64,000 bases of DNA from Selaginella tamariscina. Lineage: Eukaryota; Streptophyta; Lycopodiopsida; Selaginellales; Selaginellaceae. Shown here piece after piece: positions 46,118 through 55,645 of the stretch (the first letter of the stretch is position 1; the number at the start of each line of letters is the position of its first letter). Below the pieces are notes generated by a model. It saw only the letters and a program-made list of their open reading frames with translations. It did not search any database and was not told where the DNA came from. The stretch is from positions 34,041 through 98,040 of the forward strand of contig PUQB01000785.1 in assembly GCA_003024785.1 (NCBI GenBank), in the 5' to 3' direction. The position numbers and the translations under genes were made by a program.

Positions 46118-49100
46118 CTAAATAGATGGTGGAGGATGGAGGTTCCTTGGTAGCATCAATAAAGAACTTAGTTCACGGGGTGCAAGTGTACGACGTTGCA
46201 AATGCTTGACAACTCGAGGATCAGCTCCCAGTACACGCTTGTAAACAAAATACATATGTTTGCAAGGCACCCACTGACGACCATTGCAGAACTCCGAGCA
46301 TGAACAAGATGGTGCGCTACAAATGACAACCCAAGCAGATGTATGGTCGTTGTCACATACTCTGAAGCGAATGCATGTTGGAGGATCAACCACGTCAACT
46401 TCTGCGACATATGCTCCCAACGTCAAACATGCTTCAAAACTTACCTGTTGTTTCTTAGACATCCCTAAAGGTGTTCTTGTTGCACGACCACTTGCAGGAA
46501 CAGGAGGTCCACGAAATTGTGCAGGGGGTGTTGAAAATCCAGTGACTCCAACAGGAACTGAAGGAACATGAGGTGTTGAAAAACCTGGCACTCCTGCATG
46601 AGCTGAAGGAAGCCCAGCTAGCATAAAACCTGATCTTGCCAGATCATTGATCTCCATTGCTATCAGCTTCGTGCCCACTTGAACTTTCCAAACCGAGGTA
46701 GAAGCTGGCGGAGAAACAATAGTTGGTCTTGGATGTCTGTTGCAAAGCATGTTTGTTGGACAAAAATACATCATTTGTGAGCGAAAGCATTCTTCACCAG
46801 TTTCTTTGTCATTGTATCTGATCCTTCCAAAAAAACAAGGAGCAGCCACTCGATTACCACTAGGACTGATCTTTTTGTCACAAGCACTCCACTGACCTCC
46901 TGAAGAGGGAAAGCCTGCCAGACATTTCACAGAACTTCTTTCACCACATCTTCTAATCGCCCATTGTCCAGGTGTAACATCTTGTTCTTCAACCAGAACA
47001 TATTCTTCATGTTCTTCTGCAAGTTGAAAATCCAATCGTCGCTTCCGTCTACACTGTGTTGGAATAACCTGTTCACTATAGAAGATGTCCGGTCGGTGGG
47101 ATCGTTCAGCCTCTGACCCCATATTTCTTTGCACAGTGCGATGTTCAACATTCGTGGCAGCCACAAAAGCAGTATCCTGCATGCTTGATGGAGCAACATC
47201 TTCAACTAAGTCGATGATAACCTTTGCTGTAGGTGTTGTTGAGTTAGCATTTGACATTCTTCTCTCGAACCTTGCTGAGAGCTCCTCTGAAGTCGGCCCG
47301 GAACCACTATACCTTCCATCTCTAAAAGCCTTCACAAGAGCACATTGTCGCACTGATTCAGTCAGGTCGTGGATTGTAGCTTGGTACAATGAAATGTATT
47401 TTGAATCTCTAGCCCTCCTCCATCTTCCGTGAACAGACTCCGACTGGTTTGTCATGGGCACAACCCTTGCAGCATTCTCCGGCATGCTTTCAAGAACAAC
47501 ATTTGAAATATGATTCTTCTGTCTTTCCCACCATGAAAACCACGTCTGCATAACTCCAACATCCTTCACATTTTCATTCCAAAAGCGGAAAAGATTATTT
47601 TCAATTTCTTCACGATCAGTTGTTGATGTGGCTGTTGGCCATGATCTCAAAAGTTGAAGATGTTGTTGTTGATGTTCAAGAGGGACCCACTTCCTTGTCA
47701 CACGTTGTATGGCTTGTTCATAGTGAAAGATACAGCTCCGTTCACGTCCAGGAATTTCTTGGCCATTAAAGAACACATTCCTAATTGCTTGCCAGATCGC
47801 TCCTGCTTCATCGGACATAAACCCAGCGAACTGCACATTGTAGATTCCCTTCTCGGAACAGACATCCAACATAGCACGAAAAAACTTCTCCACAGCTCCA
47901 GCCGTTTGTCTCTTCATGTCACCATAAGCAATGGTGGATAATCGGCGCACACTATAAAATAATCAAAGAGTTAAGCAAACAACAAAAAGATAACATCTTA
48001 CTTTGGGTCGTAAACATGCAATGCCAGAGTGATCCACTTATCAACAACACGGTGTGTGTGATCAAGTAGAACCCAACTCTTCTGCAAAGGGCCAAGAGGA
48101 GGTTGGCACATCCTTACATAATCGATTCCAGAACCTGGCCCTGAAACCGTCATCTTAAAAACTAATGCCTGGTCGTCTGAACCACGGAAATTCATCCCAG
48201 GATAGTGAATCACGTGGATGAATGGGATAGACAACCTTCGTTTCAGCTCCAATAATCCATCAATATTCTCTGGCATTTCAGCAGCAGTTCTCTTTGCGGA
48301 CGCTACCCATTGACGAACTCTGCATCAAAGGTATTATCAAAGAATGCTCAGCACAAAGTAAAACTCTAATTGTACCTTCGATTGTTTGATAATGGTTGCA
48401 AATGATCCATGAGCTTATCCCAACTTCCAGGCTCAGAATTATCTAATAGAAACCAAAGATAGCATCTTTACATGCTGCCATTTCGATGACTCTTGGACTA
48501 GCTCTGGGAGTTCTTTCTGTTGCATTCTGGACCGCCATATGCATTTCTTCTTTGTTCGATGCAGAAACACCATCACCCACTGGATGTGAATGTTTTCCCT
48601 GGTGGATAAACAATCTAGTCTTGGTTATGTCGTCTGGGAAAACGCAAAACGCCACAGCATGACAAACTTCAAGGCACAATGGATTTTCTTTACAAAAAAA
48701 CATGTCAATCCTTTTGCCAGTTTGTCGATTGAAGGTGGGGAAACAATACATCCTTTCCATTTAGTGCAGTTCGGAAATCCTGCCTTAGAAGCAGGGCAGT
48801 CCGGGTTGATACAGCAAAGGCTCCCAACACATTTGCTCCTGGACACCCTCGCTTGAAAATTCCAGTTGCTGGTCGTTCCTGCTGTCCAGGTATGTCCATC
48901 CTCTTTCCGATTCATTCCTTTGTATTTGTATTCGGAAGGAGGGAGCTCAAAAATGACATCCCCATCATACGCAATAGGCAATTCATTTGTATGAATGATC
49001 GTGGAACCCTCGATAAGAATTCTTCCCTTTTTGCAGGTATTAGAAGTGAAAAGGTTCTTCAACGTTGAGTATTCAGAGTCAGAAGCAACGACAAGCTTAA

Positions 49101-49335
49101 ACAATGGTCCTTCATCCGGTAACAAAACATATCCTGGATTATCCTTCCCTCCAGCATCTTGGTCCTCGTTTATTTCGATCTGTAAAGCAGATTGCCCATG
49201 AAGAAGTTTAAAAAGACGAACACTTTGCCAATCAAAAATGCCAAAGAACGTTCTAATCTGATTAGTAAGAATGATTCCAACACCATCTATCACAGGAACA
49301 TCGTGATCCAAATTGCCGTAAACAATCCTGGCCAT
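46118..49335 (-). pseudogene. Mutator-like transposase with WRKY/GCM1-like and SWIM zinc fingers (element 1)
   Basis: Three exons: 49335-48376, 48319-48002 and 47951-46118, with GT-AG introns of 56 and 50 bp. Exon 1 starts MARIVYGNLDHD and holds a Cys/His region (KCVGSLCCINPDC ending in GKHSHP) resembling the WRKY-GCM1 zinc fingers of MULE transposases. Exon 2 has the first catalytic Asp (WVLLDHTHRV). Exon 3, a 610-codon open frame, has the second (FAGFMSDEAGAIWQAI), the CIFHYEQ motif, the catalytic Glu context (MTNQSESVHGRWRR), a 200-residue Cys-containing insert, and SWIM (CSCSEFC then CKHMYFVY) near the C-terminus. Frame breaks near 48755 and 48445 in exon 1 make it a pseudogene or contain sequence errors. 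It would cut and rejoin the element ends in the nucleus. Confidence 0.8.
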
Positions 49336-49949
49336 TTTGCAAGCAGTTACCACAAACGTGACAGAAAAACAACAGCATTACTTAATCATCTTTTGGTAAA
49401 TATCGGATATTACCATTTCAAAAATTCACAATCATGACTCAACGTGGGCGAATATTTAATTCAAGGAAACGTATAGATCTTAGATGCTAATATAGTATAG
49501 CACTTCACGTAGAGATAGAGCAATCTTTATTGTCTTTTAAATAAATGTGTGTCTAATCTACATTCATCTGACATATTTATTTATGACTTGTTTATATTCT
49601 GTTAATTTATTTATTATAATTATATAGTTATTTGATCCAGTATTTTATCAAATGTAGATGTTGATTAATACTTGCTCCGCTACCAATTGTCAATTATAAA
49701 TACATATTTTTACACGAATATTTATTTAATTATATAATAATATGTTTTTTTAACATACAAATTTTTACTTAAATATGTGTTTGTATTTGTATCCTTTTAT
49801 ATAGTATGTTATTTATCGTAAGTATTATATATACTGTTGTATGGTTTAATTAAACACAGTTTTATAGTTAAGGGTCAAAGGGTTAAGTGTTAGATTTTAG
49901 GGTAAAGGTTCAGGACTACCCATTCTTCTTCTCCATTCTCCATTGTTGA
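49336..49949. promoter_or_regulatory. Shared divergent promoter region of element 1
   Basis: This AT-rich 0.6-kb gap lies between the divergent transposase and methyltransferase genes and contains no ORF. TATA-like sequences occur near 49796-49806 and 49822-49833, but no single one can be preferred. Both transcripts must start here, if expressed. Confidence 0.45.
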
Positions 49950-50155
49950 GAGAGGGCACTTTTGTTCTTTTTTTTGCGGCGACAAGAGGCTAGTGTGAGC
50001 GTCACGGCGACATGGCTACAGGTAAAATCTTATATATGTGTATAGTAATTTCTGTGAATGTATGTGCAAATTCAGTAGGATTTCTTTGTATTCACAAACG
50101 CACGCGCGTGTGCACACAACACACACCTCCGACGCATGAGTTATTGCCGATTTCG

Positions 50156-50158
<3 letters not shown>

Positions 50159-50188
<30 letters not shown>

Positions 50189-50355
50189 TTTCCTGCCAAT
50201 TCGGGCAGGAAATCTGCCGCCTGGATGGTGCGGCGGCCGCACCATCTGGGCGGCAGGAATTCCTGCCGAATTGGGCAGGAAAATCCTGCCGCCAGGATGG
50301 TGCGGCGGCCGCACCATCTTGGCGGCAGATTTCCTGCCCAATTCGGGCAGGAAAT

Positions 50356-50395
<40 letters not shown>
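50159..50395. repeat. Nested GC-rich palindrome flanked by (CA)n and (TG)n
   Basis: The core contains, twice, the arms GATGGTGCGGC and GCCGCACCATC around a single G (50224-50246 and 50296-50318). Three times it has CCTGCC and GGCAGG around five bases (50192, 50261, 50333 onward). The left border is a (CA)n run (50159-50187) and the right border a (TG)n run (50358-50393), so the whole 235 bp can fold on itself. The GTGCGGCGGCCGCA core recurs at the left end of the element (45943) and partly at the right end (54667-54675). Confidence 0.85.
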
Positions 50396-50501
50396 GCGCA
50401 CACACATAAATAACATTTTACACACGTATGATTATACAACATTAGACTTGTATACATGTGTGTGTGTATATATAAATATATATATAAATACATACTTAAA
50501 A

Positions 50502-50507
<6 letters not shown>

Positions 50508-50550
<43 letters not shown>
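50508..50550 (+). repeat. (AT)n microsatellite
   Basis: About 21 AT units inside the 5'-UTR intron of the element 1 methyltransferase gene, followed by a few GTAT repeats. Confidence 0.9.
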
Positions 50551-50562
<12 letters not shown>

Positions 50563-53500
50563 GTATAAGTATATGAATTTAAGACTTGTATATATGAGAT
50601 GATGCTTTTTCGTCTGTATATACATGTGAAGAGATATGAATATACCCATATTCTCTCACACAGACACATCACAAAACACAAACAACATTGCACACACACA
50701 CACTAATCAACATTACACACATACACAAGGAACATTATATAGTGAGCACACACACAAACAACATTACACGTATAAATATGTGTGTGTGTGCGTGTGTGTC
50801 TATATATATTGATAGGTATACATATATAGTAAATGTGTGTCCATAAATTAAAACAACTCACACACACACACACTTATCAGTTGTTGTAATTGCAGAATGA
50901 GACAAAGGCAGAGTAAGAGACTACGAGATAAATACAAGACTTTGACACTTCAAGAACATATCGTCCAAGAAGCTCTTGCAGATATGGCTCCAAAACCTCG
51001 TGGCAAGAAAGGAGGCCGAGGCGCCAAGCAACAACTGCAACACAAAGAGATGATGCCGACGAACAAAACCTGTGGATAGTTCGCAAGTCATTGATGAACA
51101 TACTGTGGTGAGTGAATGGATGCCTAGAAATAGGGAGATTGCAGGAAGCTCTGCAGAACACGGTAATGCAGAGGAAGTACCGGATATTGATCTTGGTAGT
51201 AAAATGTTCAATAAGAAGAGGAAACTGGATGCTCCTGAGGATGTTGCCGAATCATATGCAATTCCGGAGCGGCTGACACTTGAGGCTCCATCCAAGCTTC
51301 TTCGGGATCTTGTTATTCGGTATGACACAGATATTGACACATCGCTACAAGGACGAGACCACTACGTTCCAGTTGAGCTTGGTGAGCCTCCGCGTATCCC
51401 GGTTCACAGGTTGCTCCCACACCAACGTTTGAGGAATGTCACTAAGGACGGCGTGAAAGACCTTGTTGGATGGATTAGAGCTGAAGGATTTTACCAGGAG
51501 ACGTCAGTGTTCACCTTATCTTTCGGACCACAGCTGAGTGCAGACGAACGCCGAAGTTGGAATGAGTCAGAAGCACAGGTCGATAGAGAGTTTGAAGCGG
51601 ATTTGCATAAGCCAGCATTTTCTGCATGGTATCGATTTCTGAAAGATGCAAAGTTTCTGGTGTGGGATGGGAATCATCGTCGGGTTGCTTTGAACACTTT
51701 GCTTGCTGAAGAGCCAGGTTTGAAATGGACTTTGCGTGTACGTGCAACACTCATAGCATCCACAGTGCAAGAGGAGAAGAGACTAATCGCTGCTTGCAAT
51801 CGGTTGAATGAGTAAGTGACTTGTTTGTTTCATTATTTAAATACTAAATAAATGTTGTTTTGTTTTGCAGAGCAACTGCTCGTGTGGTTCCTACAACAAT
51901 CATTCACACCTTGCAGTTCTTACGGAATTGTTGTGTGAAGTCTGCAGATCTTTCTACCGATCATGTTCTTCGCGGGATGCCGGAGGAAGATAGAAAAGCT
52001 GTGGAAGTGTGGAGATCGAACAGAAAAGAAGACGTTTGGTACGAGTATCCAAAGACGACATTGGTGAAGATTTTTTGGGAGGTAATCTTTTCTTCTTCTT
52101 TTGACTGATTTTGTTTTCTCTTTTGCAGAATCAACTGAAGCGACAAATCGCTACAAAACTTGCGAACAGAAAACCAAACCAGACAGAATCTCAGATCCTC
52201 TCCAGCGTTTACAAGACATTCACAGTTCGGATGAACAAATTCCTCACCATTGCTGATCCGGCGGTCGGTGAAGATTGGTTCAAGGCGATCACAGATATCA
52301 CTATCAAACCATCAACGAAGCAAATAACTCTGGAGAAGCTTCAAATGCTCGCGAAGTCCCAGCTTCCTTCCAACGTCAAGGTTGATATCCTTGGAAAGCT
52401 TGTGCACATTCAAGAACGTGGCGTTCTTGAGAAGCTGGTGAACATGACGGAGAAAGACAAGAAGGAAGGTGTCACCGGCTGGCCTGACAAGGACTTCATC
52501 AAGTTTTTGCACATCTTTACTTACTGGTTCCAGGTAATTTAATATTTATATTTTTCATTTTTATTCGTTTTATCGTGCCAGGTCGCGGAGGCAGCTAAAG
52601 AGCTTTTGGTCGAGCATGTAGAGGAGTTCATGACATGGTATATGAAGATGCACAATGAAATTAAGTTGGATATGTACCAGAACATGCTCGAGAACAAGGA
52701 GTTCGGTGCGACAATTCCACCTCCTCGACTATTTGAGCTGGAAAAATCTGCAAAAAGAATGGCATTCAGGCAAGTTTTTTTTTTTGTTTCTTATACTATT
52801 TTTACATTTTTAAAAAAAGAACGATGCACTCCCTGAAGATTTCAAAGAGTGGATGGATGTTACCAAGGATTCTAGCATGTGGAGCCGGTTGTTACGTGAT
52901 ATCAGTGATTACGAAGTGGAACACTGTCCTTTCTGGCTGGATTTCCTTCCTGGTGACTGTCCCGAATGGGAGATGGCCAGCTATAAGATACACAAGGATG
53001 ATCGGCGAGAGCTATTATGGAAGAACGACAATGCTGCAAGGAAGCTCCATGTGAAGATGGATATCAGGTATGCTAGATCGGCGAGCAAGGTCAGCAAGGG
53101 ACAAGCTTCTTCTTCAGCCCCATCCTTCATCTCGGCTGGATTGGAAGAAGATGATATGTTGAGGATGGTGATGCCTGAGAAGGGAAATGGAAGCTGGGAA
53201 ATCATTCATGCAGATTCAGAGAACCTTGCAGTCCAGTACTTCAAAGCCGGAAGGCCTTTTCCGTCAGGATTGAAGGAGCTTGAGGATTGGATCGTGAGTC
53301 ACAAGTCAAGTTGGACTATTCATGTGTTTGGTGCGAAGCCTCCACCAAAATGCATCCAGGGAGCTGTTGATCTCGTTGTCATCGACCCGCCTACCGGATG
53401 CGTTGCTGAGGCAGGCGGGATGGTGGATCAATACACGAAGTTCTCGGATGCTTTGCTGAAGAACTTGGTGAACCTTGCTTTCGGGATATTAGACAGAGCT

Positions 53501-54666
53501 GGCCATGTGGTAGTGTTTGTGCTACCGGATGATGTTCTAGCTTTGAAGAACACTGCAGAAACTTGCAAGCTAAAGTTTCTGCAGATGAGTTATGTGACAC
53601 ATGGGATACCGTTTCTCTAGAAAGGTAATTCTTCTTTTTGAGAATGTCATTTTTTAATTTATTTTTTCAGGAAAGCATCATTGCCATGTGTATTTTTGGT
53701 TCCCCTACTCTAAGGTTGCCAAGAACAAGGAGATCTTGGACACTCGCTACACTCTTCTTTTTGATGAGCCAGAAGATTTCCAGCTCCCATGGTATAATGT
53801 TGTTTGTTATTTCTCATGTTCTAATATTGTAACTTTCAGGATTTCAATTGGCCCAAAATCTCCCAAGTTGTTTGCGATGCTAGTGGAGAAGCTCACAAAG
53901 CCTGGTGGAACTGTTGTGGATCTAACAGTGGAACCGGTGCTAGTATTCTTGCAGCTTTTCACACAGGGAGACATGGTTATGGAATCGACATCAACAAGGA
54001 TCTGGTTTTAGCAGCCAGAGATGTCTTCAGGAAGGTCATTCCAAGTGTTATAGCAGCTGAAGGTGGTGGGGATGATCAAGTTGTTTCCATGATTACTCCT
54101 TTTGATGAGTGGAAGAGGGCCATGGAAACAGAAGCACAGGATTTGCCTTTGGCTAGCGACAACGATGGAGACCAGGATCCGCCTTCTCGAAACGACAAGG
54201 ATGTTGTTACGGAGAAGTCCGTGGAGCACAACGACGAGTCATCAGATGAGTCAGCAGAAGAGAGATCATACGAGTCATCAGATGATGAGTGAGATTTGTT
54301 TTATCATTTCTTTGGTTTTAAACTTTAATATGTTTTCAGTATTGTTCTACCAGACTACGCTAATCAGATGGTAAAGAAAATGGTTGAAGAGTTCGAAGTT
54401 TACGACAGACAGATTTTGGAGAAACGTTCACGACACCATAACAATGCATTCATTAACGACGAGGCACTGGCTGGTGGAAACGAGTCTTCATGATTGAGTT
54501 ATGTTTTTATTGTAATTTTTATTTAGTTTGATGCGGTATTTATATAAAAATATAATTATAGTTATAAATATAAATATTAAAAAAATAAAAACATAAATAT
54601 ATATGTCAGATTAACCCCCAAATTTGTGAAACTTTGACACATTACCGTGCCGCCATGATTGCCCGC

Positions 54667-54780
54667 CCGCCGCACCAGAATATTCTTTATATGAAAACGA
54701 ATATTCTGTACGGAATGGAATATTTCGGTATGACGGAAATCCGTACACTCAGCAAACTGCGCTCGAGGAAATGTCAAACC
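54667..54780 (-). repeat. Right terminal inverted repeat of element 1
   Basis: In reverse complement it begins opposite the target-site duplication. It carries TCGAGCGCAG, GGATTTCCGTC, two GAATATTC palindromes (54678-54685, 54699-54706), a GGAATATTT-like half copy, and ends in AGAATATTCTGGTGCGGCGG. This matches the left end at 19 of 20 positions in that last block. It is shorter (about 114 bp) than the left repeat. Confidence 0.7.
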
Positions 54781-54790
54781 CATTAATTTC
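54781..54790 (+). repeat. Target-site duplication of element 1, right copy
   Basis: CATTAATTTC, identical to 45743-45752. Confidence 0.85.
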
Positions 54791-55459
54791 CTTAAATTCA
54801 GGTGATGCCTTTGGCTTATATTTTGCTTTTGTCACTTTTAATTGTGTGCTGGATTGCACTTTTCGGAGTCCAGACATGGAACGTGATGAAAACATTCAAA
54901 GGTGAGCGATTATGAGGAGTCTGAGAATTCAAAACCAAGAAGGAGTTTCGTGAGGTCAGCCTTGGCTCTGATACTAGTTCTTATGCACCTTTTTTGCTAA
55001 TTTCAAATTTTAACACTTAGTCACAATTCACTTGCACAAAGGACACAGTGTTAAAACATAACTATCACAAATCGCACTACAGACTCCACTAAATGCCAAT
55101 AGCGACCAACCCTTCAAAGCTTAGTGACTTTGCAACCATTTTTGAAAACCACTAAGTTACACCACATACACCCTGGGCTAGGTGACATACCCTCATTCTT
55201 GCCTATTCCTTATAGGGTTAGGTAAGTCCTGGGGTAGCACCGACCTTGGAGCCTATTTGGATGAGTGGCCAGAGCTCTTACTCTGTCTATAGCACATCTT
55301 AATTATAAGTGGCTTTGCTAGCATGACAGACTCTAATTGTTATTCTAAGTTTCATCTCGCCAGGTCTTGACTCAGTATCGTCCGATTCACTAACTCAATC
55401 CCTACAACTTGACAAGCCTCCTCCATAGCGATCTTATCCTATCGTTGTGAGTCCCGACA
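54791..55459 (-). mobile_element. Gypsy C 5' part: gag start, primer-binding site and 5' LTR
   Basis: Minus-strand reading of 54860-54791 gives THQ-type leader sequence ending KYKPKASPEFK, in frame with the gag frame left of element 1. At 54978-54962 the minus strand has TAGTATCAGAGCCAAGG, close to the plant retrotransposon primer-binding site TGGTATCAGAGCC (initiator tRNA-Met). The sequence 55459-54984 starts TGTCGGGACTCACAACG and ends GGTGCA in minus orientation, fitting a 476-bp 5' LTR (TG...CA). A matching 3' LTR was not found by eye. Confidence 0.55.
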
Positions 55460-55486
55460 AAAAGAGGGCTTCCGGGCTTGGACCCG

Positions 55487-55553
55487 GAATATTCTAAAGA
55501 ATACCAGAATATTCCTAAATATTCTTAGAATTTAGGATTTTGGCTCAGTCGGC
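55487..55553 (+). repeat. Left end of element 2
   Basis: GAATATTC at 55487-55494 and 55507-55514, AAATATTCTTAGAATTT next to them, then CAGTCGGC at 55546-55553, the half-site of the central array. It is less regular than the right end. Confidence 0.55.
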
Positions 55554-55645
55554 AATTAACAACAAAAAATATTTAAATCATAGCCATGTTTATACTGTAT
55601 TATTAAAGTTTTATTTCAACACCAAAGAGTACAATTCAACACTTG

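Larger units (their letters stand above)
50022..50895 (+). other. Long 5'-UTR intron of the element 1 methyltransferase gene
   Basis: Donor GGTAAAATC at 50022 and acceptor TTGTAATTGCAG ending at 50895. At 874 bp it is about 15 times longer than the coding introns. It holds the nested GC-rich palindromes (50159-50395), (AT)n at 50508-50550 and several (CA)n tracts. Element 2 has a matching long intron holding its own palindrome array. Confidence 0.55.
49950..54493 (+). pseudogene. ParB-like domain and beta-class DNA methyltransferase gene (element 1)
   Basis: Probable 5'-UTR exon about 49950-50021, then a long intron to 50895. Coding exons: 50896-51811, 51871-52081, 52129-52533, 52582-about 52769, 52820-53624, 53671-53791, 53840-54288, 54340-54493. 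The coding start is ATG 50897 (MRQRQSKRLRDKY). A ParB/sulfiredoxin-fold signature, VWDGNHRRVAL, lies at 51660-51692. A long helical region follows, then methyltransferase motif IV as VIDPPT (53378-53395), and motif I as SGTGASILAA followed by GYGIDINKD (about 53928-53990). Motif IV before motif I, with IDIN after the glycine loop, is the beta class that methylates adenine-N6 or cytosine-N4. Frameshifts near 51060, 52820, about 53590 and 53927 break it; the last splits motif I. Confidence 0.75.
45753..54780. mobile_element. MULE-like transposon with ParB-methyltransferase cargo (element 1)
   Basis: The 9028-bp element is bounded by an exact 10-bp direct repeat (CATTAATTTC). Its ends are imperfect inverted repeats. 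TCGAGCGCAG lies 15 bp inside the left end (45768) and its complement 14 bp inside the right end (54757-54766). A TACG-ATTTCCGTC segment and a 20-bp segment AGAATATTCTRGTGCGGCGG also recur inverted (45932-45951 and 54667-54686). Two genes transcribed outward from the centre fill it: a Mutator-like transposase to the left and a ParB-like/DNA methyltransferase gene to the right. It sits in the gag reading frame of gypsy C, which resumes in frame on the other side. Both genes carry frameshifts, so the copy is probably dead or non-autonomous. Confidence 0.85.

Noticed and set aside
46284..47432. Plus-strand frames opposite the element 1 transposase
   Set aside because: Shadows of the 610-codon transposase exon on the other strand.
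50012..50650. Several 90-185 residue open frames on both strands
   Set aside because: They read through (CA)n, (TG)n and (AT)n tracts and the palindromes, giving poly(Thr-His) or poly(Cys-Val); no coding signal.
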